DNA of 64,000 nucleotides from Ralstonia pickettii DTP0602 (GTDB taxonomy: Bacteria; Pseudomonadota; Gammaproteobacteria; Burkholderiales; Burkholderiaceae): contig CP006667.1 in assembly GCA_000471925.1 (NCBI GenBank), positions 1,674,001 through 1,738,000 on the forward strand, in the 5' to 3' direction. Shown piece by piece: positions 55,885 to 64,000 of the stretch. Under the pieces are notes generated by a model, which was not told where the DNA came from, made no database searches, and worked only from the letters and a program-made list of their open reading frames with translations. Within the stretch, counting starts at the first letter, position 1. Every line of letters begins with the position of its first letter. Position numbers and translations under genes: made by a program.

Positions 55885-56440
55885 CACGCCACTTGAGGCG
55901 ATGGAGTATTTTATTCGGGGCAAGGAACAGTTGGTGACATGGCTGCCCGAACATCGGCGCTGCACGCTGTGCCTGATGCAATCGGCCAGGCGTTGCACAG
56001 TGCGCGCATACCTCGACCGGGGCGTTCGACCGCACATCAATTTGTATGGCGTGCGCTACACAAGCAGCGTCCTCGCCTGCAGCACGGATCTGATCGGCAA
56101 GAGCCTGCCTATCTATCTGAATGCCGATGATCTTCGCTGTGTCCGTGCGTTTCAACCTGACGGCGTTGAGTTGGGGCTCTTGGAGGCGCAAGGGGGCTGG
56201 GGCGTGATACGGCACAACCTGAAACTACGCCAGCAAATCAATCAGGAGAAGGAAGACAAGAAGCGGTCGCGTGGGCGAGTCGAGGCGGATCCCATCGCAG
56301 ACTACGTCGACGGAAAGCTGGCGCAGGCAAAGAAGACACGGAAGGCTGCATCCGATTTGGCGGAGGCAAAGCGGATCTTGTCGTCCGCGCCGACGGCGCG
56401 AACTCGTAGAACGAACTTTCCTTTGTTCTACGACTGGTGA
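55885..56440 (+). pseudogene. C-terminal fragment of a Mu/TniA-type transposase
   Basis: About 185 residues in frame to a stop at 56440. The part NLYGVRYTSSVLACSTDLIG with LPIYLNADDLRCVRAFQPDG looks like the Mu-transposase C-terminal beta-barrel domain; a basic, helical tail rich in Lys and Arg follows. The catalytic DDE domain is absent because the frame runs upstream into the antisense of the synthetase scrap. No partner ATPase (TniB) or terminal repeats were found. The following 124 bases hold nothing clear. Confidence 0.6.
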
Positions 56441-56564
56441 ACGAGGCGCATTACATAGCAATGTCCATGCGGTGCTCGCGTGGCGCGAATTCAGGCGGCC
56501 GTGGGAAGGGTTTCGGCGTCTCGCGCCGGGTAGATGCCCGCAGGCAGTGCCTTACACTGTGGCG

Positions 56565-57041
56565 ATGACCAGACCCGCTGACACCTCTGCCATGCTGAGC
56601 CAGGACGACTTCCTTTACGTGATACACGCCGCGCCGCTGGTGGCCATCGACCTGGTGGTCTCCGAACCGGGCGGGCGCATCCTGTTGGGCCGGCGCAAGA
56701 ACCGGCCGGCACAGGGCACGTGGTTCGTGCCGGGAGGCCGTATCCGCAAGGACGAGCCTCTGGACGACGCCTTCCAGCGCATCGCGGCCGACGAGCTGGG
56801 TCTCGACCTGCGGCGGCGAGCGGCGCGTATGCTGGGCGCCTTCGAGCATTTTTATCCGGACAACTTTGCCGGCGCGCCGGGCATCGGCACGCACTATGTG
56901 GTGCTGGCGTATGAGGTGCAGGTGCCCAGCATGGCGCTCGCCGCGCCGCAGGAGCAGCACAACGCGTACCGCTGGATGACGCCTGTCGAGATCCTCCGCA
57001 ACGACGACCTGCACGAGAACACGCGGGCCTACTTCCGCTAA
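56565..57041 (+). CDS. gmm: Nudix hydrolase, GDP-mannose mannosyl hydrolase-like
   Basis: 158 residues from ATG 56565. The sequence (SQDDFLYVIHAAPLVAIDLV, LLGRRKNRPAQGTWFVPGGR) follows E. coli Gmm/NudD closely, including the altered Nudix box of that group (GGRIRKDEPLDDAFQRIAAD). Gmm hydrolyses GDP-mannose and GDP-glucose to the sugar and GDP. It fits the polysaccharide genes that follow. Confidence 0.88.
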   Translation: MTRPADTSAMLSQDDFLYVIHAAPLVAIDLVVSEPGGRILLGRRKNRPAQGTWFVPGGRIRKDEPLDDAFQRIAADELGLDLRRRAARMLGAFEHFYPDNFAGAPGIGTHYVVLAYEVQVPSMALAAPQEQHNAYRWMTPVEILRNDDLHENTRAYFR

Positions 57042-57046
57042 CCAAG

Positions 57047-57072
57047 AAAAAGCCCGCGCAAAAGGCGCGGGC
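57047..57072 (-). terminator. intrinsic terminator of galU
   Basis: An 8-base stem (GCCCGCGC / GCGCGGGC) with a 5-base loop is followed, on the minus strand, by five T residues. It lies 52 bases after galU and just after the convergent Nudix gene, which it may also serve. Confidence 0.8.
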
Positions 57073-57123
57073 CAAATGCCTTGCACGCCGCGGCAGCCGG
57101 CGGGGGCCCGGCTGCCAGGCACA

Positions 57124-58119
57124 CTAGGCATCCGCGGCAGCCAGCGCATCATTGGCCATCGACGCTTTGGCGCGCGCTGATTCGGGCTCAGGTTGCGCAG
57201 CGGCGGCGCCGTCAGACGCCGGCAGCGTGGCCAGGAGTGCCGGCAGCGCCAGCGCGTGCTCGGTGCGCAGATATTGCTGGAAGGGCTCGCCCACCTCGGA
57301 GTGGCGAAGCGCGAACTCCACCGTCGCCATCAGGTAGCCCAGCTTGCTCCCGCAGTCGAAGCGGCGGCCGTGATAGCGGTAGGCCAGCACCTGTTCCTCG
57401 GCAAGCAGCACCTGGATCGCATCGGTCAGCTGCAGTTCGCCGCCGGCGCCAGGGGTGAGGGTCTGCAGGTAGTCGAGGATGCGCGGTGTGAACACATAGC
57501 GGCCGACCACGCCGAGCCGCGAGGGTGCGTTCTCCGGCGCCGGCTTCTCGACGATGCCGGACATCTTCATCAGGCGCTCGTCCCAAGGCTTGCCGGCGAC
57601 CACGCCATAGGCGCGCGAGTCTTCCGGCGCGATCTCTTCCACGCCCACCACCGAGCTGTGGTAGTGGTCGAACACGCGGATCATCTGGCTCAGCACCGGC
57701 GTGGGTGCATCGAGCAGGTCGTCGGCCAGGATCACCGCGAACGGTTCGCCGCCGACCAGCTTGCTGGCGCAGCGCACGGCATGGCCCAGCCCCAGCGGCT
57801 CGGCCTGGCGCACGTAGAAGCAGTCGACATGCGACGGCTTGATGTTGCGCACCACGTCGAGCAGTTGCTGCTTGCCGCGCGCCATCAGTTCGGCCTCGAT
57901 CTCGCACGATTTGTCGAAATGATCTTCGATGGCGCGCTTGCTGCGCCCGGTGACAAAGATCAGCTCGGTGATGCCGGCCGCGACTGCTTCTTCCACGGCG
58001 TACTGGATCAGCGGCTTGTCCACCACCGTCAGCATCTCTTTCGGGCTGGCCTTGGTGGCCGGTAGGAATCGCGTGCCGAGACCGGCCACCGGGAACACGG
58101 CTTTCTTGACCTTGAGCAT
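57124..58119 (-). CDS. galU: UTP-glucose-1-phosphate uridylyltransferase
   Basis: 331 residues from ATG 58119 with an AGGA upstream. The nucleotidyltransferase motif [20 protein letters not shown] starts at residue 10; the sugar-binding [13 protein letters not shown] and the lysine of [11 protein letters not shown] are in place. It makes UDP-glucose for surface polysaccharides. The last 40 residues (Ala/Glu-rich) extend beyond the usual GalU length of about 290. Confidence 0.94.
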   Translation of the reverse strand: MLKVKKAVFPVAGLGTRFLPATKASPKEMLTVVDKPLIQYAVEEAVAAGITELIFVTGRSKRAIEDHFDKSCEIEAELMARGKQQLLDVVRNIKPSHVDCFYVRQAEPLGLGHAVRCASKLVGGEPFAVILADDLLDAPTPVLSQMIRVFDHYHSSVVGVEEIAPEDSRAYGVVAGKPWDERLMKMSGIVEKPAPENAPSRLGVVGRYVFTPRILDYLQTLTPGAGGELQLTDAIQVLLAEEQVLAYRYHGRRFDCGSKLGYLMATVEFALRHSEVGEPFQQYLRTEHALALPALLATLPASDGAAAAQPEPESARAKASMANDALAAADA

Positions 58120-58582
58120 GACGTTGTCCTGTCTTTGGTTGGAACGCTGGGGTCCGGCGGTGCCGCTATGGGGCGTGCAGCGCAACCGGTACTTGCAGCG
58201 TATGGCGCGCGGCGGGTGGCGTTTTGCCAACAGTTCGCCAATTTCGGCCACCGCCGCCATTGGCGCCGCGGCGCTTTGCGGTCCGGGCCGCATTGGTGGG
58301 CGCGCTGCGCTCATCGGCTTCGGCGCGTTAGTCGCACTCGTCGGCTGGAGGTAGGGTTTTGGCCGATTGATCCGGCAGGCCCTGCCTAAGCTTCCGAAAC
58401 CGGCCGGACAGTGCCGGAGCGGCGGTCGTGCACGCCGCCGACCCGCGCCCGCGCCACCACTCCCTGTCCGGTGGACCCCGGCACACCTCGCCGGTGCCAA
58501 GGCGGCATCCCGGACCATGCCGGCATCCATCGCCGCCAGCCCGCGGCGGTGCTGCTGCCGCACGCACCCGCCACGCACCGAC
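58120..58582. other. intergenic region between galU and the lipoprotein gene
   Basis: Long open frames cross these 463 bases on both strands, but none has a start with a ribosome binding site or a recognisable sequence. It probably holds the divergent promoters of galU and the lipoprotein gene; I could not pick clear -35/-10 elements. Confidence 0.4.
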
Positions 58583-58620
58583 TCAGGGACCAACCTCAGG
58601 GACCAACCTCAGGGACCAAC
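58583..58620. repeat. three tandem 13-bp repeats in a leader region
   Basis: TCAGGGACCAACC is repeated head to tail at 58583, 58596 and 58609 (last copy 12 bases). The array ends 12 bases before the start codon at 58633, just before the ribosome binding region GGAGAAG. Confidence 0.9.
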
Positions 58621-58632
58621 GATGGAGAAGCC

Positions 58633-61047
58633 ATGACGATCTGTTCCAGCCCCAAGGCAAGCGCGGCGGCCGTACCGTGCCTGCGCACCGTTTTCGCCAG
58701 CCTGTGCCTGTGGTGTTCCCTGCTGTTTGCGCTGTCCGGCTGCGGCAGCGGCGGTGGCGACGGGGGCGGCGGCGCGCGCCTGGCCGTCGAGGCCTCGGAC
58801 GCCTGGACCCTGTGCGCGACCGAGAACAAGACCTGCGTATTCAGCGGCACCCACCAGGTCAAGTACGGCACCGAGACCCAGTATGTGATCAAGTCCTTTA
58901 CCGGCGGCACGCCCTGTGACAACGGCGTCTTCGGCGACCCTGCGCCGGGCGCGGCCAAGAGTTGCTGGTACGACGCCGGCGCGACGTCTGCGGCGGACAA
59001 CAGCTGGGTCGCGTGCGGCAACGAGAACAGCTTCTGCAGCTTTAACGGCACGCGCGTGGTCAAGTACGGCACCACGACCCAGTACGTTACTAAGACCTTC
59101 TCCGACGGCGTGGGCTGCAACAACGGCGTGTTCGGCGATCCTGCCCCCGGCGCCGCCAAGGGCTGCTGGTATGCAAACACCGCCGCCGAGCCGGCAGCGC
59201 CCACGCCCAGTGCCGGCAGTCCCACGCGCGCGGTGCTCAGCTGCAACAAGCCTGGCACCAGCGTGGCAGCCGGCGGTGCGGGCGATGCCATCGAGGCCGA
59301 CTTTGCTGGCGGCGACGGTACCCGCATGGCGGCGGCGGGCGCGGCCTTCCAGCTTCGCATCACCACCCGCACTGGTGCCGACGTCGTCGTGAACTGGCAG
59401 ATCGCGGACACCTGGGGCACGGTGCGCGCGCAGGGCAGCTTCCCGGCCGCGGCCGGGGCGCGTACCACCACGCTGGACTGCATGTCGGCGCTGGCCGGCT
59501 ATTTCGCCATCTCGGCCAGCCTGGGCTCGGCGCCGTCAGGGCTGCGCGCGCGTGGCACGCGCCCGGACGGCATCGCGACCTTTGGCGTACTGCCTGACAT
59601 GTCACCGGTACTGCCGGCGGCCACCTTTGCACGCCAGGACCTGCGCCGTTTCGGCGGGCAGGGCGCGGCCTACCTGCTGCCGGGCCAGGCCTGCTGCACC
59701 GGCGACGGCTACCGACCGCTCTACACCACGCTGGGGCTGAGCTGGGTCAATGACAACCGCAACTGGTACAAGATGGAGCCGAACGGCCCGAATACCTTCT
59801 CGGCGGAGGCGGACCAGCTCGCGCCGTTCTTCAAGCCCGGCGACCTGATGCGCCTGATCCAGCTCGACGGCATCCCGGCGTGGGCCAGCCCCACCGGTGC
59901 CGCCACCCACAGCTATGCGCCCAAGTCGCTGGCCGACTACCAGAACTACATGGGGCGCGTCGGCCAGGAGTCGGACCGGATCCGCAAGCAGTACTTCCCG
60001 GCGCAGGCGGCCAACTATTACCAGGTGACCTGGGAGCCCGACTATGCCGGCGGCCTGCCCTGGCTGGATACGGATGCCAACCTGGTGGCGATGTACCGGG
60101 CGACGTGGCAGGGCATCCACGGCACCGATCCGTCAGCGGTGGTAATGGGCATCACCAATGCGATGGTGCGCGAGAACAGCAAATGGCTGAACCGGCTGGT
60201 ACCGCAGGGACTGGCGCCTTACCTGGACGGCGTCAGCGTGCATGGCTACTATGACATCGGCACCTCGCCGTCGCATCCGCCGGAACGGCTGGTGGGCGAC
60301 AGCGACGCCGCGGCGGCCGCCAACGCGCTGCCGGCCTCGATGCGTGAGCTGCGCCACGCGGTCGCCAGCCAGCTCAAGCGCGGTGCCCGGTTGTTTGTCA
60401 CCGAGACCGGCATCAGCTACGACATCGGCACCAGCTATGGTCTGGCCTATCCCACGCCCAACGTGCTGTACGGGCATGGCGCGGTGGTGGCGCGCACGCA
60501 CCTGATCCTGCTGGGTGAGGGCGCCGACGTGACCTTTGTGTTCTATGCCAGCGACACGCCCGAGGCCGGGGGCCAGGCCGGCTACGGCCTGTTCTTCGAC
60601 CTGGAGAACGCGCATGGCGGCTACGGGCCGGCGCAGATCAGCCCCAAGCCGGCGGCCATGGCGGTGGCGGCGATGACGCGCCTGATCGATGGCACCAATA
60701 CCCTGGGGCCCCTGACGGACCTGCCCGCCGGCGCCTATGGCTATGCGTTCCAACGGCTGGGCGGCGGCAAGGTCGTGACCGCACTGTGGGCGCACAGCAA
60801 TGCGAGCTGGAACGCGGCGGCGGGCTTCAGCACCACCTTCGGCATTCCGTACAGCCTGCAGGTCGATGCGCCGGGCACCAGCGGCCAGGTCTCTGTGCTC
60901 GACATGATGGGCAACCCCATCTCGGTGCCTTACACCAACGGCGCGGTCAACCTGCAACTGACCGGAACGCCGATCTACGTGGTGTCCGTCAATGCGGCCG
61001 TGATCCAGTCGCGCACGACCGCTCCTGAAGGCTACGTACCGCAGTAG
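58633..61047 (+). CDS. lipoprotein with duplicated Cys-rich domain and glycoside-hydrolase-like domain
   Basis: 804 residues from ATG 58633 (GGAGAAG upstream). The signal ends in lipobox LSGC with Cys37, followed by a Gly-rich tether. Residues 58-113 and 125-180 are two copies of a four-cysteine domain (W-x-x-C-A...GVFGDP-x-x-G-A-A-K-x-CWY), a type seen in carbohydrate-binding parts of secreted enzymes. After a beta-rich linker, residues about 370-720 look like a clan GH-A barrel with candidate acid/base Glu468 (VTWEPDY) and nucleophile Glu591 (FVTETGISYD). A C-terminal beta domain closes it. It probably cuts an exopolysaccharide at the cell surface, as PslG does; the glycosidase call is by motif only. 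Confidence 0.7.
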   Translation: MTICSSPKASAAAVPCLRTVFASLCLWCSLLFALSGCGSGGGDGGGGARLAVEASDAWTLCATENKTCVFSGTHQVKYGTETQYVIKSFTGGTPCDNGVFGDPAPGAAKSCWYDAGATSAADNSWVACGNENSFCSFNGTRVVKYGTTTQYVTKTFSDGVGCNNGVFGDPAPGAAKGCWYANTAAEPAAPTPSAGSPTRAVLSCNKPGTSVAAGGAGDAIEADFAGGDGTRMAAAGAAFQLRITTRTGADVVVNWQIADTWGTVRAQGSFPAAAGARTTTLDCMSALAGYFAISASLGSAPSGLRARGTRPDGIATFGVLPDMSPVLPAATFARQDLRRFGGQGAAYLLPGQACCTGDGYRPLYTTLGLSWVNDNRNWYKMEPNGPNTFSAEADQLAPFFKPGDLMRLIQLDGIPAWASPTGAATHSYAPKSLADYQNYMGRVGQESDRIRKQYFPAQAANYYQVTWEPDYAGGLPWLDTDANLVAMYRATWQGIHGTDPSAVVMGITNAMVRENSKWLNRLVPQGLAPYLDGVSVHGYYDIGTSPSHPPERLVGDSDAAAAANALPASMRELRHAVASQLKRGARLFVTETGISYDIGTSYGLAYPTPNVLYGHGAVVARTHLILLGEGADVTFVFYASDTPEAGGQAGYGLFFDLENAHGGYGPAQISPKPAAMAVAAMTRLIDGTNTLGPLTDLPAGAYGYAFQRLGGGKVVTALWAHSNASWNAAAGFSTTFGIPYSLQVDAPGTSGQVSVLDMMGNPISVPYTNGAVNLQLTGTPIYVVSVNAAVIQSRTTAPEGYVPQ

Positions 61048-61123
61048 CCGACCCCAGCGCCGGCCGGCACGCAACGATGTCGGGCCCGGCGCCATCTCTG
61101 CCCCAGTCGATACCGTCATGCGC

Positions 61124-62296
61124 TCAGGCAGCCGGCCGCTTGCCAGGCAGCGCTGCAGCGCCTTCCACCGCGCCGGCATCGGCATCCGTCACGCGGCGCT
61201 GCCGCGACGGGAACAGCGCGTCGCGCAGCCGCAGGCAGGGAAACTCGATCGCGCGCGTGGTCAGGAAGCCGATCCCGGCCGCCAGCCCGAACTGCAGCAC
61301 CAGCGCCGCGACCCACACCAGCGGCACCGGCACGCCAAAGGCCAGGGCCTTGCGGATAAAGAAGTCACCCGGCGCCAGCGCCAGCGAGTGCCACAGGTAG
61401 ATGCCGTACGAGTAGACGCCGGTCCATGCCACCGCACGATAAAGGCGCGCATTGCTCAGTGCGGCGGAGTACTCCAGCACCAGCACGATCAGCGCGACAA
61501 AGCCGATGGCCTGGACCGTGTAGCCCACGCTTTCCTCGGCGCCCAGCGCCTTCTGCAACCAGCCCAGCCACGCCACCAGGCCCAATACCAGCGCCAGCAG
61601 CAGCGGCATGTTGCGCGCCAGGCGCCGGTACACATCGGGCAGCATCCAGTAGACCGTGGCCAGCATCACGCCGATCAGCAGGCTGTCGATGCGGTACTGG
61701 GTGTAGAACGCGGCCGCGTGCAGGTCGCCCGCCGCCACCACCGCGCAGCGTGCCGCCAGCACCGCGGCGCATAGCGCGCCCAGCGTCCACAGGATGGCGC
61801 GCGCCCTGGCGCGCCAGCGGCCCAGGAACAGCAGCAGCGCGGGCAGCAGCAGGTAGAAGTGTTCTTCCACCGCCAGGCTCCAGGTCTGCGCGATCGACGA
61901 GCCCAGGTAGTTCTGCAGGTGCGTCAGGTTCTGGTACAGGAAGGTGCCGGGCGGGTGGCGGCCCACCAGCACGTGGAACAGGATCAGCGCGTAGTACGCC
62001 GGCCAGATCTTGAAGATGCGCCGGATGATGAAGCGGCCCGCATCGACCTGCCCGCCCTGCGCGTACTGCCGCAGCAGCAGGCCGCCGACGAGGAAGCCGC
62101 TGAGCGTGAAGAACAGGTTCACGCCTTCGCGGCCGTATTGCTTGAACGGGTATTCGATCACGGCCAGCAGCGGGTAGCCAGTGGTGACGGTGTGGAAATG
62201 CATCCCCATCACCATGATGATCGCCACGCCGCGCACGAAGTCGAGTTCGATCGAACGGCCGCGTTCGGCGCTGATCGTCTGTGCCAGATCGCGCAT
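61124..62296 (-). CDS. acyltransferase family 3 membrane protein
   Basis: 390 residues from ATG 62296 with GAGGAG upstream. About ten membrane helices carry the family motifs ELDFVRGVAIIMVMGMHFH (Arg and His near the start), FFTLSGFLVGG and WSLAVEEHFYLLLPALL. Such inner-membrane enzymes (OafA/ExoZ type) add acetyl or other acyl groups to surface polysaccharides. It starts 10 bases after the WcaF-like gene, and it is a close paralogue of the protein at 63158. Confidence 0.9.
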   Translation of the reverse strand: MRDLAQTISAERGRSIELDFVRGVAIIMVMGMHFHTVTTGYPLLAVIEYPFKQYGREGVNLFFTLSGFLVGGLLLRQYAQGGQVDAGRFIIRRIFKIWPAYYALILFHVLVGRHPPGTFLYQNLTHLQNYLGSSIAQTWSLAVEEHFYLLLPALLLFLGRWRARARAILWTLGALCAAVLAARCAVVAAGDLHAAAFYTQYRIDSLLIGVMLATVYWMLPDVYRRLARNMPLLLALVLGLVAWLGWLQKALGAEESVGYTVQAIGFVALIVLVLEYSAALSNARLYRAVAWTGVYSYGIYLWHSLALAPGDFFIRKALAFGVPVPLVWVAALVLQFGLAAGIGFLTTRAIEFPCLRLRDALFPSRQRRVTDADAGAVEGAAALPGKRPAA

Positions 62297-62306
62297 GACA
62301 GTCTCC

Positions 62307-62960
62307 TCAGGGCGCGTTGCCTGCGTTGGGTGCGTTGTGTCCGGGGCTGGTGCCGTCGAACCGGTTGCGGATAAAGCGGCAAGGATTGCCACCGTAGATG
62401 CCTCCGGGTGCGAGCGAGCGGTGCACCACCGACATCGGCGTGACCACCGCGGAGCGCCCGATGGTGACGCCCTTCTGCACGATGCAGCGCGAGGTGACCC
62501 ACGCGCCGTCTTCGATCACGATCGGCGCGACCTGCAGGTCCATGTTGCTGTCGACCGCGTGCGACCCGGTGGTGAGGAAGCTGCCCTGCGAGATGCAGAC
62601 GTGCGAGCCGATACGGATGCGGTCCTGGTTGTACAGCCAGACATCGACGCCGAACCAGCAGGCATCGCCGACTTCCAGGTTCCAGGGGTATTTGACGCGG
62701 ATCGGATGCATCAGCCGGCAGCCGCGGCCGATGTGCGCGCCGAACATCCGCAGCAGCCCTACACGCAGTGCGGAAAACGGCACCAGCTTGTTGTTGATGA
62801 GCGCGGCCTCTAGCACGAACCACAGCGCTTCGACCAGCCGGCCGCGCCGGCGCGCGTAATTGCCCTTGCCGGCCTGGTCCAGCGCGATCACGCGGCCGTC
62901 GTCGCCTGGGCGCCTCAGGCCAGCGCCTTCCGGCCGGTGCGCCAATGCATCGCCTTCCAT
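62307..62960 (-). CDS. left-handed beta-helix acetyltransferase, WcaF-like
   Basis: 217 residues from ATG 62960. Hexapeptide repeats cover about residues 75-195 (FGAHIGRGCRLMHPIRVKYP, IGSHVCISQGSFLTTGSH, VTIGRSAVV), ending in GGIYGGNPCRFIRNR. The pattern is that of colanic-acid WcaF acetyltransferases, which use acetyl-CoA in the cytoplasm to modify polysaccharide sugars. It is co-transcribed with the acyltransferase after it. Confidence 0.88.
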   Translation of the reverse strand: MEGDALAHRPEGAGLRRPGDDGRVIALDQAGKGNYARRRGRLVEALWFVLEAALINNKLVPFSALRVGLLRMFGAHIGRGCRLMHPIRVKYPWNLEVGDACWFGVDVWLYNQDRIRIGSHVCISQGSFLTTGSHAVDSNMDLQVAPIVIEDGAWVTSRCIVQKGVTIGRSAVVTPMSVVHRSLAPGGIYGGNPCRFIRNRFDGTSPGHNAPNAGNAP

Positions 62961-63157
62961 GTTCGACCTCCCGTTCGTGTGCCGCCGGATCGAGTTGTCC
63001 GGCGTGCGGCTGTCTCGCTGCCTGATCTTGTGTTCCCGTTAGGAAAATTATTGATCGTCAATCGGCGCGCAACGCGCCTTGCGGCGCGTTTGGCAAGCAC
63101 GGCGTAGCTTTTGGCGGACGCGTACTAGTGCACTGCGCGCGAGCCTTGCACCGACCG

Positions 63158-64000
63158 CTATGGCAGCGGGTGTTGCATGCCGCGCGCCGGTGTTGCCGCG
63201 ACGCTGGCGCGGTGGTCCGGGAAGACCGCGTCGCGCAGCCGCAGGAACGGGAATTCCACCGCGCGCGTGGTCAGGTAGCCGGCGCAGATGGCAATGGCGA
63301 ACTGGAGCACCACTGCCATTGCCCAGGTCGTCACCGGCGGCACGCCGTATGCGAGCGCGGTGTTGATGAAGATCTTGCCGGGCTCGCGCGCGATGGTATG
63401 CCACAGGTAGATGCCATAGGAGTACAGGCCCACCCACGCCACCCAGCGGTACGGGAGCGTATCGCGCAGCCGGCCCGAGTGCTCCAGCACCAGCACGATC
63501 AGCGCGCTGAAGCCGATCGACTGGATGGTGAAACCGATGCTTTCCTCGACCATGATCTCGTCCTGCAGGAATACCAGCCATACTAGCAGCGCGGCCACGG
63601 CCAGCATCAGCCAGGCCCGCCGCGTCGCCAGCTTGCGGTAGTGGCCGGGCAGCAGCCAGTACAGGATCGCCAGCATCACGCCGAACAGCAGGCTGTCGAC
63701 GCGGTAGTGCGTGTAGACGTAGGCCGCCTGGATCTCGCCGGCGCTCACCGCCGCGCTGCGCGCGGCCAGCACCAGCAGGCAGGCGGCGCAGAGCAGGCAC
63801 AGCAGCGTGCGCGGCCCCAGGCGCAAGCGCGCGGCCAGCAGCAGCGCCGGTGGCAGCAGCAGGTAGAAGTGCTCTTCCACCGCCAGGCTCCACGTCTGCG
63901 CGATGCTCGAACCCAGGTAGTTCTGCAGGTGCACCACGTTCTGCAGCAGGAAGCTGTCGCGCGGATGCCGGCCGACGATGGCATGGAACAGGATCAGCGC
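63158..64000 (-). CDS. acyltransferase family 3 membrane protein, C-terminal part (runs off the window)
   Basis: The frame is open from base 64000 to a stop at 63158, giving the last 280 residues; the N-terminal part lies outside. The motif WSLAVEEHFYLLLPPALLL and the segments YTHYRVDSLLFGVMLAILYW and YSYGIYLWHTIAREPGKIF align along their length with the 61124-62296 protein, so it is its paralogue. The 197 bases between it and the WcaF-like gene show no gene. Confidence 0.9.
   Translation of the reverse strand, partial: ALILFHAIVGRHPRDSFLLQNVVHLQNYLGSSIAQTWSLAVEEHFYLLLPPALLLAARLRLGPRTLLCLLCAACLLVLAARSAAVSAGEIQAAYVYTHYRVDSLLFGVMLAILYWLLPGHYRKLATRRAWLMLAVAALLVWLVFLQDEIMVEESIGFTIQSIGFSALIVLVLEHSGRLRDTLPYRWVAWVGLYSYGIYLWHTIAREPGKIFINTALAYGVPPVTTWAMAVVLQFAIAICAGYLTTRAVEFPFLRLRDAVFPDHRASVAATPARGMQHPLP

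Noticed and set aside
55742..56215. A 157-codon minus-strand ORF as a complete gene
   Set aside because: Only its last third resembles acetoacetyl-CoA synthetase; the rest is antisense of the transposase fragment, so it is a chimera of debris.
58596..59483. A 295-codon minus-strand frame opposite the lipoprotein gene start
   Set aside because: The plus strand carries a lipobox and duplicated Cys domains in another frame, and the minus frame has no features.

Overview
The window is about 66% GC protein-coding DNA that reads like a soil or water betaproteobacterium of the Cupriavidus/Ralstonia group. The reasons are the pox-type phenol hydroxylase cluster with its DmpR/PoxR-like regulator, several orphan Bug-family periplasmic binding proteins, and many paired regulator/catabolic cassettes. 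It looks like an accessory, catabolic part of a multipartite genome; the species assignment is inference. No rRNA, tRNA or CRISPR array was seen.

Layout. 1-9256: a partial flavoprotein with a LysR regulator, an osmoprotectant-type ABC protein (binding domain fused to permease), a MocR regulator, a DUF2970 protein, a triheme cytochrome c with a spermidine-dehydrogenase-like Tat flavoprotein, and a PlsC-type acyltransferase. 9257-10392: a long AT-richer intergenic region with two different three-copy repeat sets, a candidate small RNA ending in a good terminator, and a leader ORF before an oxalate/formate-type MFS transporter (10393-11712). 11883-14373: a small conserved protein and a KtrB/KtrA potassium uptake pair. 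14433-18926: an IclR-linked amino-acid ABC transporter operon ending in an FAD amine/amino-acid oxidase; its binding-protein gene carries an in-frame amber codon.

19205-31265: a catabolic block. A choline-sulfatase-like sulfatase, aldehyde dehydrogenase, 3-hydroxyacid dehydrogenase, Bug protein and GntR/FCD regulator face a CoA-transferase/crotonase pair across a perfect TTGTATACAA-core operator. Next to it lies an amidase/Bug/class II aldolase operon with its own LysR regulator. The substrate is not identifiable from sequence. 31284-39118: a PQQ-dependent alcohol dehydrogenase with a diheme cytochrome c, a secreted ankyrin protein, a YVTN beta-propeller protein, a TonB-dependent receptor and a predicted lipoprotein oxidoreductase; the dehydrogenase has the Asp-x-Asp active-site signature associated with lanthanide enzymes. 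39168-41629: a second amidase/Bug pair.

41879-55464: a phenol degradation system. PoxR (sigma-54 activator), its upstream sites and a -24/-12 promoter precede phenol hydroxylase poxABCDEF and ferredoxin poxG. These are followed by catechol 2,3-dioxygenase and the dehydrogenase/decarboxylase branch of meta-cleavage down to pyruvate and acetyl-CoA. Phenol is hydroxylated to catechol, the ring is cleaved to 2-hydroxymuconic semialdehyde, and this is oxidised, tautomerised, decarboxylated, hydrated, cleaved and finally converted to acetyl-CoA. The hydrolase branch gene (dmpD) is absent.

55465-56564 is a scar of gene debris (acetoacetyl-CoA synthetase and Mu-type transposase fragments). 56565-64000 is a surface-polysaccharide region: a GDP-mannose mannosyl hydrolase-like Nudix enzyme, GalU, a large lipoprotein with duplicated Cys-rich domains and a glycosidase-like domain, two paralogous membrane acyltransferases and a WcaF-like acetyltransferase between them.
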